A stretch of 23,543 nt of DNA from Sergeia podlipaevii. Lineage: Eukaryota; Euglenozoa; Kinetoplastea; Trypanosomatida; Trypanosomatidae. The DNA lies in assembly GCA_030849805.1 (NCBI GenBank), contig JASANZ010002005.1, positions 8,400-31,942 of the forward strand, read 5' to 3'. Of this stretch, positions 8,941 through 17,368 are shown piece after piece. Position 1 is the first letter of the stretch. Each line of letters begins with the position of its first letter. A model generated the notes under the pieces. The model saw only the letters and a list, made by a program, of their open reading frames with translations. It made no database searches and was not told the origin of the DNA. A program made the position numbers and the translations under genes.

Positions 8941-8985
8941 ATTATTATTATTATTATTATTATTTGTGAGAATATTTGTGAGAAT
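8941..8985 (+). repeat. (ATT)8 followed by a tandem 12-mer duplication
   Basis: Eight ATT units (8941-8964) run into two exact, adjacent copies of ATTTGTGAGAAT (8962-8973 and 8974-8985). The duplication looks like a slippage product at the end of the microsatellite. Confidence 0.9.
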
Positions 8986-9516
8986 TAGCATCGAGGGTGC
9001 AGCTGGACAGAGCAGCTGGATTTCAATCGAAGGGACGCAGCAATTACACTTGTATATTTGGCTTATTGAGCACACAATACTAAAAATTGCATATATCTAT
9101 CAATTACTATATATATATACATATATATACACACATATAATGAGAAGCTAAGCAATTGTACATCAATATATACTTGTTACCTTGTTATTCGCAGCACAGC
9201 ATCAAAACTTGCGTCGCTGTTGTACACGTATTTACTTGTAAAATTAATACTTTTCACTTAATCCTTCACAGCTTCTGTGCTGCACAGGCACTCGACTGAG
9301 AAGAATCCGTCTGTCTGACCTCCTGCTATAATTGCTAGCATAAGTGACTTTTTTTTTTATGCGCTTGCGTCGTTGGATGTTACAGTAGTTTTTTTTTCTT
9401 CTTCTTCTTTTCTTTGAATTACTTTTGTATTTGTAAGTCATCAGAACTGTCCTTCCTTTCCCACTGTCGGCACAAAGAACGATTTAGTACCCATTTTTTT
9501 TTTTGTAACTCTCCTC

Positions 9517-9936
9517 ATGAGCCACGCTACTCACTCGAAAGCACCGCACATGGGTGCTCTAGAGCCGCGTCTTTCACGAATTGAAGCTCTTATACAGGAG
9601 TCTGTGGAGCAACAGATTAAATTAGTTTCTCTCATTGAGTCACAGTGCTTTGGCGCACTAGACAAAGCCAATGATAGCGTTACTGAAAGCACGGCTAGCT
9701 CTTCATCACCCTGCACCACAGGCAATAAAGACGAAAACCACAACGCATATGGTGATGTTGTGGAGCATGCACGCTTGTGTGACTGCTGCTTTGCTGTGTC
9801 TGAGGAGTGCTACCCGTGCCCACTGTGTGGACGAGAATGGTATTGCAGCCCGTCTTGTCAACGACTTCGGGTTTACGTTCATGCATCTTGGTGCGCAAAG
9901 TGTATAGACAACAGAGGTCAGTACGTGAAAGATTAA
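9517..9936 (+). CDS. MYND-type zinc-finger protein
   Basis: 139 residues. A complete MYND finger occupies 88-126: C88-x2-C91, C101-x2-C104, Y109-C110-x3-C114-Q115, H122-x3-C126. That spacing and the YC...CQ signature give the two zinc sites of the fold. MYND domains are protein-protein modules that often bind proline-rich peptides; no SET or other partner domain is present. Residues 15-43 are a predicted amphipathic coiled coil (LSRIEALIQESVEQQIKLV), so the protein may dimerise and act as an adaptor; this is inference. Start choice is uncertain: the first AG after the poly-T tract lies inside ATGAG at 9517-9521, so either an AG before the tract (9486-9487) is used or translation starts at Met12 (9550). 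Confidence 0.85.
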   Translation: MSHATHSKAPHMGALEPRLSRIEALIQESVEQQIKLVSLIESQCFGALDKANDSVTESTASSSSPCTTGNKDENHNAYGDVVEHARLCDCCFAVSEECYPCPLCGREWYCSPSCQRLRVYVHASWCAKCIDNRGQYVKD

Positions 9937-10426
9937 CTCGAACTCGTAGTGATGAGAGCAACTCGGTAGCACCGTAATTTGTGATGAAGGGTAATGTGGC
10001 GGCTTTTTTTTTTGTGTGTGTGTGCGTGTATGTTATTGACGTCATACCTCCCTGCTTAATATTTTTTTTTTTTTTCTGTAGTGATGGAGCGTACATAGAT
10101 TTGCATAGTGTATGAATGCTGCGTACATATTATTATTTTTATTTTTTTGTGAACAGGCAATTGACTTATCCTGGTATTTGTTTTTGTTTCTTATTGTGCT
10201 CTTTCTTTTTTTGTGGATGTGCTACTGTATCGTTCTTTCAGGTATGTGTTGACAATTCCTTCCCCCCCCCTCCTCTTTTTTTTCCACACTCAAGGATATT
10301 GCCTTTGGTGCCATTAGACATTAGAGCACCAACTTAGTCGCTTTATACGTATACGTCCTTCTTTTCTTCATTTTCTGTTTTCATCTCCTACAATATATTT
10401 ATCTCCGAATATCCAGATTCTTGCTG
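9937..10426. other. Intergenic spacer
   Basis: About 490 nt with poly-T at 10001-10010 and 10062-10075, a short TG run near 10013-10024, and a C-run at about 10263-10271. The open frame at 10116-10337 reads T/C-rich DNA and is not called. Confidence 0.5.
10349..10416 (+). promoter_or_regulatory. Predicted trans-splice acceptor of the helical-repeat gene
   Basis: A pyrimidine-rich stretch (about 10349-10388) is followed by AT-rich sequence and an AG at 10415-10416, the last AG before the ATG at 10427. The predicted 5' UTR is 10 nt. Confidence 0.45.
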
Positions 10427-11767
10427 ATGGACGTTGCCATGGTGAAGGCGCTGTCCCAGGCTGTATCGTCTGAGGACCTTCAGACTGCGCGTAATGCCAA
10501 GAGGCAGCTTTCAGAAATTTTATCCCCGCAGTGCCTTGTGGGCATGTGGAGTGACGGCGCTACAGCCAACCTCTTCGAGGGGCTACTCCGTGATGTTGCA
10601 GAGGTTCAAAATGAAGACATATACAGTATTGTGGCATCAGCGCTGGCGCAAGTGTTCCGCGATGAGCCACTGGGCAAAGTGTTGCTTTCTAAGGACTTGT
10701 CATTGCTAATTCCTCGTTTTCTGTTCTCGGCGTTGGCTCTTCAAGAGGAGGAGCTAAGTTTGGCCATGTGTATGCGACCAGCTGCTGTTTCATTGATTTC
10801 ACTAGTTCTGCGCATCGATTCTGCCGACGACGTAGCTGTGCGGATAGGTGTGATGTGTGATGAACTGCTTCGTGGTGACACCGTTTTACGTTTATTTAAT
10901 TGTGATGCAGTGGAGGCCATTGAAAATGGACTCGTTGTTGAATTTCTTCACAAGTACACGAATCTGATTTCGGTGATTTGGTCGACAACGGTTAACGCCT
11001 TCGATGTCGACCCACTTGCGCTTGCTAACTACCTTGTTGTGTGCGGCATCGTTAGTCGTCGTGAACCAATCCCTGTTTCTCTTAGCAGTAGAGTTGAGGC
11101 AGCGCTTCGTGAGTGTGACGCTGACGAGCTCGTGTTTGCCTTTTGCTGCCGCTTTTGCAGTATATCGTTGCTTCAACATGACAGTAATGCTTCCCAGCAC
11201 GCCCCCGTATGGGTTGCCCTTGCAGTTGATTTTTTAGACAAGGGTAGCGAGGACGCGGTGGATGCTATTTTTGATCTTATAGGGTCCGCGTGTACGACAG
11301 AGGATGGCTGGACTATAGTGTCCACTTCGCTTGCTCCGGATGCACTCGGTCGGCGATTGCGCTCCTCCTCTGACGTCCTTCGTTTGTCGGCACTAGGGCT
11401 GCTAGTGGTGATGTTGTCTTCGCAGTATGTGGACGGCCAGTTTCTGACGCGAGATCTTTTTCACGACGTCTGGCAACTGAAATCTTCTGTGAGTGGGGAG
11501 GTGCGGGTTGCTGTATGGCAGGTTGTGTGTGCAATGGTGCGGTCGGTGGTCTTGCGGTCAGCAGTCGCGCCTGCATGTGCTTCGTTTCTTTGTGGCAGTC
11601 CACAGGAAGAAACAGCCAGTGTACGGCAGCTGCAACTGGAAACAGCACATTGTCTCATGAGCTGCGGGGAACTACCAGAGAGCACGACTATCTCTCTCGG
11701 TGAGTTTATGCAGAATGGACTTTACCCTAAAGGTTCCGCTGGAGTTGCAGAGTTGACGCGTGACTGA
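10427..11767 (+). CDS. Helical-repeat protein, possibly a PSMD5-like proteasome chaperone
   Basis: 446 residues from ATG 10427; Met5 (10439) is an alternative start. The sequence is almost entirely amphipathic helices rich in Leu, Val, Ala and Ser, with no membrane segment or catalytic motif, as in ARM/HEAT-type solenoids. The C-terminal part (VSGEVRVAVWQVVCAMVRS, SFLCGSPQEETASVRQLQLE, then FMQNGLYPKG) resembles the end of PSMD5/S5B, which has a similar array ending in a ...GPYY segment after FL-(D/N)-x-S..E...S. PSMD5 is a chaperone for the base of the 19S particle. Length (504 in humans) is comparable. The match is from memory and weak; an unrelated ARM-like protein is equally possible. Confidence 0.75.
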   Translation: MDVAMVKALSQAVSSEDLQTARNAKRQLSEILSPQCLVGMWSDGATANLFEGLLRDVAEVQNEDIYSIVASALAQVFRDEPLGKVLLSKDLSLLIPRFLFSALALQEEELSLAMCMRPAAVSLISLVLRIDSADDVAVRIGVMCDELLRGDTVLRLFNCDAVEAIENGLVVEFLHKYTNLISVIWSTTVNAFDVDPLALANYLVVCGIVSRREPIPVSLSSRVEAALRECDADELVFAFCCRFCSISLLQHDSNASQHAPVWVALAVDFLDKGSEDAVDAIFDLIGSACTTEDGWTIVSTSLAPDALGRRLRSSSDVLRLSALGLLVVMLSSQYVDGQFLTRDLFHDVWQLKSSVSGEVRVAVWQVVCAMVRSVVLRSAVAPACASFLCGSPQEETASVRQLQLETAHCLMSCGELPESTTISLGEFMQNGLYPKGSAGVAELTRD

Positions 11768-12396
11768 AGTGCGGGGTACAGCGTTGCGCATAGGTGCGCT
11801 TTTTTTTTTTTTTGCGTGCATGCATTGCCTTTGACTCACTTTTCAGCTACTTTTGTTGCTATATTGATATTTACTCCTTGGAAGCGATGTAGTGGTTACC
11901 GTCATCATAAGTCTTCTCCTTACATATATATATTGAAAGTGTTTTTCACTGCAGTGATCTGATTTTTCTTTTGCCTTTTTCAAGATATTTGCTACGTGAT
12001 GAAAGGATTAGCTCTTGCGCTGATAACGTATTGAATCATCGGTTTCTCTTATATATATATATTTGTTCTTTTTTTCTTTTGGCAATACATTAGTTTATTT
12101 TTTTTTCTTAGGAGCGTACTCTGACAATTGCTCTGTTCTCTTTAGAGTTAGGGTTTTTATTTTAAAAAAAAGCATTATTGTAGACAATTTTTTATATTTT
12201 GCAATTTTTTGGTCACCCAAGTACCACTAACTTTCCGTGCGGTGAGCCACAATACACGAGAAGAGCATTGCCAAGTAGCTAGCATAGATACAATAGTGCA
12301 ACTATCATACTTGTTGAACGAAATCAAACTGTTAGCGCTGTGTTACTGTTATTTTGTTGTTGTTGTTGTCTACACACCTTCATCTATTGCGGGACT
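11768..12396. other. Intergenic spacer, including the SSE1 5' UTR
   Basis: About 630 nt with T-homopolymers (11801-11812, 12070-12080, 12103-12110) and TA runs near 11924-11934 and 12051-12062. An AG at 12220-12221 follows a T-rich tract, and from there to the SSE1 ATG there is no other ATG, so this acceptor would give a clean 5' UTR of about 175 nt. Confidence 0.55.
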
Positions 12397-13293
12397 ATGA
12401 CTGCTATTAGGGAGAAGGCTGTTGTTTTGATTGATGGGCCTGCACTTGTGCACCGCTGGTTTCACCGGTGGACGTACGTGAACAAGCATCAGGAGACTCC
12501 TGTTGATCCAAAGCGCTTTGCAATCAAGAATACCCGGAATATTATTGCCATAGCTCATAGCTTTGACCCAAGTCACCTCGCGCAACACCTCTTATCACCT
12601 CAATTGGAGTACACTCACACCCCCAAGCACAATAAGATCATTGTATGCTTTGACCAGGGCGATGGTGGACGGAGGGATATATACCCAAGCTACAAATCCA
12701 ATCGCGCAGATATAAAGCGTGCACCAGAACTGTTTGTGATGGAGAAAGTTGCGAAGAAGGTTCTTCAGGAGGAACCCAAGAAGACCGTTCTCTTAGTTCC
12801 CGACGGTGACGCTCGTCTGCAGTCTCTCAATGCTGAGGCAGATGACATGATTGCGACTATCGCACTGCGCAACCAGCAGCTGAAAATTCCTACTGTGGTT
12901 GTGTCACACGACCATGATCTCTACCAGCTGGTCGACGATGGCTGCAAGAGTTACAACTATGACATCCGTACTAAGCACCTCGTCTCAGAGAAAGGCGTGA
13001 TTTCGCGCGTCGGCGTTCATCCAAAACTGATCCGTGACTACAAGGCACTCGCAGGCGACAGCTCTGATAACATCCCTGGAATCAAGGGCATTGGGAAGAT
13101 TCGTGCCTGTGAGTTACTCAAGAAGTACGGTGACTTGGATGGTGTTCTCAGCAAAGGTGTGAAAAAGCAAGATGGTCGTCTGGGCGATATTCTCCGCAAT
13201 GGTGCTAGCGACGCTATGATCTCAAGGCAGCTAGTAGACTTCAGAATGTGCCCCAAGCTGTTGAAGGTATACGAGGCCTTTCTTAAGATGTAA
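12397..13293 (+). CDS. SSE1: Kinetoplast structure-specific endonuclease 1 (5'-3' exonuclease/FEN-like)
   Basis: 298 residues; a GTG-started extension through a GTT repeat (poly-Cys) is rejected. The protein is the 5' nuclease domain of bacterial DNA polymerase I without a polymerase. Metal-site residues are all present: D13 (LIDGPALVHRWFH), D86 and the following R/K helix (DQGDGGRRDIYPSYKSNR), E137-A-D139-D140, D162-x-D164, and D211/D214 in the helix-three-turn-helix GDSSDNIPGIKGIG. In Crithidia, SSE1 is kinetoplast-associated and acts on 5' flaps and RNA primers during minicircle replication, near DNA pol beta and topoisomerase II. The call rests on this domain architecture in a trypanosomatid plus lineage knowledge. 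The catalytic fold begins almost at the start codon, so no presequence is visible. Confidence 0.92.
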   Translation: MTAIREKAVVLIDGPALVHRWFHRWTYVNKHQETPVDPKRFAIKNTRNIIAIAHSFDPSHLAQHLLSPQLEYTHTPKHNKIIVCFDQGDGGRRDIYPSYKSNRADIKRAPELFVMEKVAKKVLQEEPKKTVLLVPDGDARLQSLNAEADDMIATIALRNQQLKIPTVVVSHDHDLYQLVDDGCKSYNYDIRTKHLVSEKGVISRVGVHPKLIRDYKALAGDSSDNIPGIKGIGKIRACELLKKYGDLDGVLSKGVKKQDGRLGDILRNGASDAMISRQLVDFRMCPKLLKVYEAFLKM

Positions 13294-14591
13294 GGAGCCT
13301 GCTGAGTGAGAGCGATCTCAATGGGAGTTTCTGTCGTTTTTGTAGTGAGTGACACACTGATACTACAAGTATGCATTATTGTGAAAACATAAAAGAAAAG
13401 AAAAAGCAGGTGTGAAACAAGTCCTTGGCAGAGGAATGGCAAGTTGCCTGTTGAGAGCGCACACCTATTCATGTGTGGTGTCGTAGTGCCGGTATCAGCA
13501 CTGCACATGCTATAGATTTCCATAAATTTTTTTTATTCTGTCGTTCTGCTATTTTGACGTCGAGAGTAAGAGGACGCAGATTATAGAGTCTTTTTTTTTT
13601 CAAGCCCTTCCTTTCAAATGCTCGCAGTATTTTCATCACTTGTGCCTAATCAAACATTTTTCTCATCTCTAACTTTACGTTTAACTTCTCGTCATTTGAG
13701 CAAGCAAGCTCTCGCTGTTGTAACCTCCGCAGCAACGGACCGCAGGAAAAATGCCGCTGTTCTCTCTCTATCTTTCTCTTTCAATTTGTGACTTTACTCA
13801 CGTGTGATGATGGCTACTAAGATGTTTGGTCATATGTGCTGCGGCGAGAGGTAGATTGATCGACTTTGTGTTATTGTTTTTGCTTTGTATTAGCTTGAGC
13901 ACAGTTAACTTTTGCGGTAACGTGTACAACATCAGGGGTTCAAGTGCATATATATGTGCGTTTGTATCAAGAGAAAGGGTAGAGAAGAAGAGGATGTGCG
14001 TACATCTCCCTTTAAATATATATATATATATATACGAAGCAATGCTGCAATCGTCTTCTCTACGCGGAAACACGAGGTGAAAGTTGCAGCTCAATGGCGA
14101 AGATATTATTTTTTGTAGAGTTAGGAGAAGAAGAGGATTGGGTGGTGGGTTAAGAGGGATTTTTTTTTTTTTAAGAAAAAGAGGAAAGATGAGTACTCAT
14201 TCAGTTGAATGCGTTGGTATACATGTCAAGCTTTTTTTTTTGATATATTTTTTACGGTGCTGAAGTGTAACCTAAGATTGCCTCCATGATTTTTGAGGGT
14301 GCTCAGTACTGCTCTACGTGCGGATATGTATTAGGGAGATTGCGCGAACGGGTATTTTCCCCCTTCCTTCTGGATCTCAGGGGGGCTTACATTGTGTTTG
14401 TTTCTTTTTTTTGCTGCAAATATGCGAAGTTTGCTATTTTTCTGCTGCTGAAATGACCATTAGATGTCTCCCTTTTTTTTCTGTAAAATATCATTGATAC
14501 TCAGAACTTCTTTATATATATATATATATACAACTACGAGGAAAGGAAACTTAGAGACTCCTTTATTCGCTGTATTTCTCTCTGCGTTAAA
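13294..14591. other. Long intergenic spacer (about 1.3 kb)
   Basis: No supported gene. The 13826-14080 frame starts at TTG and ends in a TA repeat; an ATG at 13807 opens only about 15 codons. Poly-T runs lie at about 13590-13599, 14160-14172 and 14232-14240. TA repeats are at about 14015-14034 and 14514-14530, the second just upstream of the next gene. It probably holds the SSE1 3' UTR and the next 5' flank. Confidence 0.5.
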
Positions 14592-15683
14592 ATGGGCGAT
14601 CCGCTTCAAGAAGCACCGTTGCCACGGTACCGGCTTCAGCGTAGTACTGGCCGCTGGAGAAAAGAAGCGCCACATGTAGTGGGTGAAGCAACGGTGCTCT
14701 CTTGCGCAACCGAAGTGAAGCCATTTGAGAGTTCGTACGACTACTTTCTTCGGTGCTCCTACGCTGTGGAGAAGAAGGTGCCCACTGCTGCGCTCCAAGA
14801 AAAGCAACGCAAGGACATGTGGACTCATATTGAAAAGTTTCAGCTGCGTCACCTCAACTGCTCAGACGCTGCCAACGCCAAGCGCACGTCGCAAGAGGAC
14901 CTTAGCAGCAGCGATGAGGAAGGCACTAGTGACACACGAAGACTTCATTCTAGCCGCCGCGACGATGGCATTGATTCAGCAGCGGCTGGCCTGACAGGAA
15001 CGCGCGATGGTCGGCGGCTACAGCTGCGTGAGGTGGTGAACCCATTGATGGGCTATCTTGCTGGTGTCCCACTGAGCGATGTGTATGCGGTTCTCGTAGC
15101 TGTGAAGGGCGTGGTTTTTCCACGCGACACCACAGAAGCAGCGGCAGCGGTTTCCCCCCACTCTGAGGATCGCATGAATGTGGACGAGTTTCAGCAGTTT
15201 TTGAGCCTTGTTGGAGATGTGTCGATTGTAGATGCAGCTTACAGACTTAGCATGATGTCGGCGTTGCCGTCCTTCAGTGCTACCAAGAGGTCCGTTGCAA
15301 CTTTTGACCTGTTTTCATACATAGTTGAACACAGTTATCACCCGCGTCTCGTACTCAACGTGGAAATGCTCTTTCGGGCGTTTGACGTAGAGAGCAGAGG
15401 GACTATCCCCATTGAGGCCCTGCACTCACGTGTAGTAACCGCGTGGGCTGAAGTCAACACATTTGGAAACCTGCGAGATCAGTGGCTGCGCTTCGCTGCA
15501 ACTCTGGAGACAGAAGAAAATTCTGGTGTATCACTTCTGAGTGGGCTCGCATGCGTAGACCGGCGTGTCATTCGCGCCGCATTGTGTGCTTCTGCGCAAC
15601 TGTATAGCGCGGCCGCTTCACTAAACTTGGAGGGTGGCAAAAAGGTTCCTATACTTCCGCCGAAGCGCGACACACCTGAATAG
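14592..15683 (+). CDS. Hypothetical protein with degenerate EF-hand-like segments
   Basis: 363 residues. The N-terminal 130 are basic and then a Ser/Asp/Glu-rich, disordered region (about 100-115, SSSDEEGTSD). From about 145 the protein is helical. Residues 260-276 (LFRAFDVESRGTIPIEA) have EF-hand spacing: D265, E267, R269, G270, I272, but Ala at loop position 12 where Glu or Asp binds calcium, so this hand is probably non-binding. A second remnant may lie near 193-202 (DRMNVDEFQQF). Such paired, degenerate EF-hands occur in many trypanosomatid structural proteins. The gene precedes a genuine calcium sensor (calcineurin B), but no functional link is shown. The family is not recognised; the start is the first ATG of the frame. 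Confidence 0.8.
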   Translation: MGDPLQEAPLPRYRLQRSTGRWRKEAPHVVGEATVLSCATEVKPFESSYDYFLRCSYAVEKKVPTAALQEKQRKDMWTHIEKFQLRHLNCSDAANAKRTSQEDLSSSDEEGTSDTRRLHSSRRDDGIDSAAAGLTGTRDGRRLQLREVVNPLMGYLAGVPLSDVYAVLVAVKGVVFPRDTTEAAAAVSPHSEDRMNVDEFQQFLSLVGDVSIVDAAYRLSMMSALPSFSATKRSVATFDLFSYIVEHSYHPRLVLNVEMLFRAFDVESRGTIPIEALHSRVVTAWAEVNTFGNLRDQWLRFAATLETEENSGVSLLSGLACVDRRVIRAALCASAQLYSAAASLNLEGGKKVPILPPKRDTPE

Positions 15684-16177
15684 CAAAGATTCCATATATA
15701 GAAGTATATTCGTTTCGTACGGTTTCTTGTGGCGCCTGCAACAGAAAAAAAGAAAGCATTCAAAGAATCGATTCGCTGTATATAGTATGTACGTTATCTG
15801 CTTTGTCAATATATCTACCTCTCTATCTAAAGTATCAATTTTTCATCTTTTCAATTATCTATACTAGCAGTTAAAACTAATTTCTTTTTTTTTGATCTCC
15901 AATAACTACTGCTTTTACTTTTCACACTGCCTGCATTGCCTCATTGTTTTTTTTTTCTTTTGAAGAAAAAATCTCTTTGCGATTCTATTTCTTTCCTTGT
16001 GCTTTGCTTGAAAAAAAATAAAAATCTACGGCACACTACATTGTGCGTTCTGAACCTTGGAAGAACATATACAATACACATACACATATTTGAATAGTTT
16101 TTCTGCCCAATTGGTACATTTTGGTATAACTTGCTTTTGTAAAGAAACTAGAGCAAGGTTGATTCGCCATCATCGCA
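15684..16177. other. Intergenic spacer
   Basis: About 490 nt, AT-rich, with poly-T runs at about 15885-15892 and 15946-15955 and one TGTATATA (15777-15784). The AG cluster at about 16144-16157 (GAAACTAGAGCAAGG) is the likely splice-acceptor zone for calcineurin B. No ORF is called. Confidence 0.5.
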
Positions 16178-16705
16178 ATGAGTGAGATTCCGCTTTCTTC
16201 AGACCAAATGCGGAGACTCCAGCAGAGCACAACGCTTACGGAGGCACAGATCACACGACTCTACAAGCGATTCGCTAAACTTGACAAATCGAAGACTGGT
16301 AAGATAACGCGAGAGGAGTTTAACACAATCCCAGCGCTGGTGTCCAACCCGCTGGTGGACCGCGTACTCGCCGTAATGGACGTCAATGGCGACAAAGGCA
16401 TTGATTTCGAGGAGTTTGTGCGCGCACTGGCGGTTTTGTCGACTCAAACTGCCAAAGAGGAGAAGCTTCGATTCACCTTTAAAATGTATGATATTGACGG
16501 CGACGGCAAGATTAGTAACAAGGATTTATACCAAACGCTCCGAATTATGGTTGGCGTCAATCTGACCGGAGTCCAGCTTCAACAAATCGTTGATAAGACT
16601 TTTATTGAGGCTGATGCGGACCGTGACGGGTACATCACGTTTGAGGAGTTTGAGACGTTTGCTGTGAATACGGATTTTGGCGAGCGCTTGAACTTACACT
16701 TTTAG
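16178..16705 (+). CDS. CNB: Calcineurin B regulatory subunit
   Basis: 175 residues (human CNB 170). Four EF-hand loops with the expected spacing: D36-E47 (DKSKTGKITREE), D68-E79 (DVNGDKGIDFEE), D105-D116 (DIDGDGKISNKD) and D146-E157 (DADRDGYITFEE). The inter-EF sequence (FEEFVRALAVLS, EEKLRFTFKMYD, LTGVQLQQIVDKTF) matches CNB rather than calmodulin or centrin. CNB binds the catalytic calcineurin A subunit and makes the phosphatase calcium-responsive. Two differences: residue 2 is Ser, so the N-myristoylation site (Gly2) of animal and fungal CNB is missing, and loop 3 ends in Asp, not Glu. A close EF-hand relative is possible but less likely. Confidence 0.92.
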   Translation: MSEIPLSSDQMRRLQQSTTLTEAQITRLYKRFAKLDKSKTGKITREEFNTIPALVSNPLVDRVLAVMDVNGDKGIDFEEFVRALAVLSTQTAKEEKLRFTFKMYDIDGDGKISNKDLYQTLRIMVGVNLTGVQLQQIVDKTFIEADADRDGYITFEEFETFAVNTDFGERLNLHF

Positions 16706-16956
16706 CAGGGCCTGTTTTAGTATTATTTTTTGTGAAGGGATACGCAGCAAATGCGCTCAGTGGCATATAAATATGTTTGTGTGTGTATGACGCGTCTGTG
16801 TACTGGCTTGCGTAGTTATTTATTGGTCTGCGTGCATACTTGCTGGAGGTATGTACTTTTTTCTTTTCTCCGCATCTTCCTTTGGTTGCTCCCTTTTCTT
16901 TTCCATTTTTGTCACACTTTATGCACATCAACGCTACAATATATATATATATATAC

Positions 16957-16976
16957 ATATATGTACGTACATATAT
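16957..16976. repeat. Perfect 20-nt palindrome
   Basis: Bases 16957-16976 read the same on both strands, centred on TACGTA between 16966 and 16967, next to a (TA)n repeat. It could form a small hairpin in RNA or a cruciform in DNA. Confidence 0.95.
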
Positions 16977-17308
16977 CATTCTACACGTGGGAAGAAACAC
17001 ATACATGCTATGGTAGCGGTGTTCGTCGTCAATGTGCACCTATCATTGCGCCGTATGCGCTGCGGTAGCCATCCATTGCATTCGAGGTGTCAAAGACTCT
17101 AAACTGCTTGCTAATGCTCTAATTTGTGGTGAGCATTCTTTTGCCTTTTTATTATTCATATTGTCTCTCTTTTTTTTTTTTTTTTAAGTTTACGTGTGTG
17201 AGAAAGCGCAGTGTCTTTTTTTTTTTCTGTGGCTTGGTACCACCTTGTACTAGCTTTTAGTTTGCTGGTAGTAGGCTCACCTGGGCATATTGGCATAGGA
17301 GCACGCTG

Positions 17309-17332
17309 TTTGTTTCCTTTTTCTGTTTCCAG
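17309..17332 (+). promoter_or_regulatory. Predicted trans-splice acceptor of the PPR gene
   Basis: A T/C-rich tract (17309-17330, ending TTTCC) leads into an AG at 17331-17332, leaving a 36-nt 5' UTR before ATG 17369. Further AGs follow closely (about 17333-17345), so alternative acceptors are possible. Confidence 0.55.
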
Positions 17333-17368
17333 AGCTAGTCGAAAAGCTTTTTCTGTTCTGTCATTGCT

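Larger units (their letters stand above)
7536..9516. other. Long gene-free stretch (about 2 kb) after the PUF gene
   Basis: The largest spacer in the window. No ATG-started ORF has a recognisable family or coding-like composition; the frames at 8154-8339 and 8966-9151 do not look like protein. It contains many poly-T runs, (TG)11 at 8025-8046, a G-rich patch at about 8560-8586, (ATT)8 at 8941-8964, a tandem 12-mer at 8962-8985, and TA-rich repeats at about 9107-9140. The simplest reading is a long, probably regulatory 3' UTR of the PUF mRNA plus the MYND-gene 5' flank. A noncoding RNA or a lost gene cannot be excluded. Confidence 0.55.
16706..17368. other. Intergenic spacer with (TA)n and a perfect palindrome
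   Basis: About 660 nt. Contains a TA repeat (about 16938-16955), a 20-nt perfect palindrome (16957-16976) and T-homopolymers (about 17170-17185, 17217-17226). The frames at 16751-17068 and 16851-17102 read repeats and T-rich DNA and are not called. Confidence 0.5.

Noticed and set aside
12340..12396. Poly-Cys N-terminal extension of SSE1
   Set aside because: Starts at GTG and translates a GTT repeat; no upstream in-frame ATG.
13806..13830. TGATGA element resembling a C/D-box snoRNA C box
   Set aside because: No matching D box or terminal stem was found at a suitable distance.
13798..14094. Small ORFs on both strands in the spacer after SSE1
   Set aside because: Non-ATG starts, TA-repeat-derived Ile/Tyr runs, no recognisable family.
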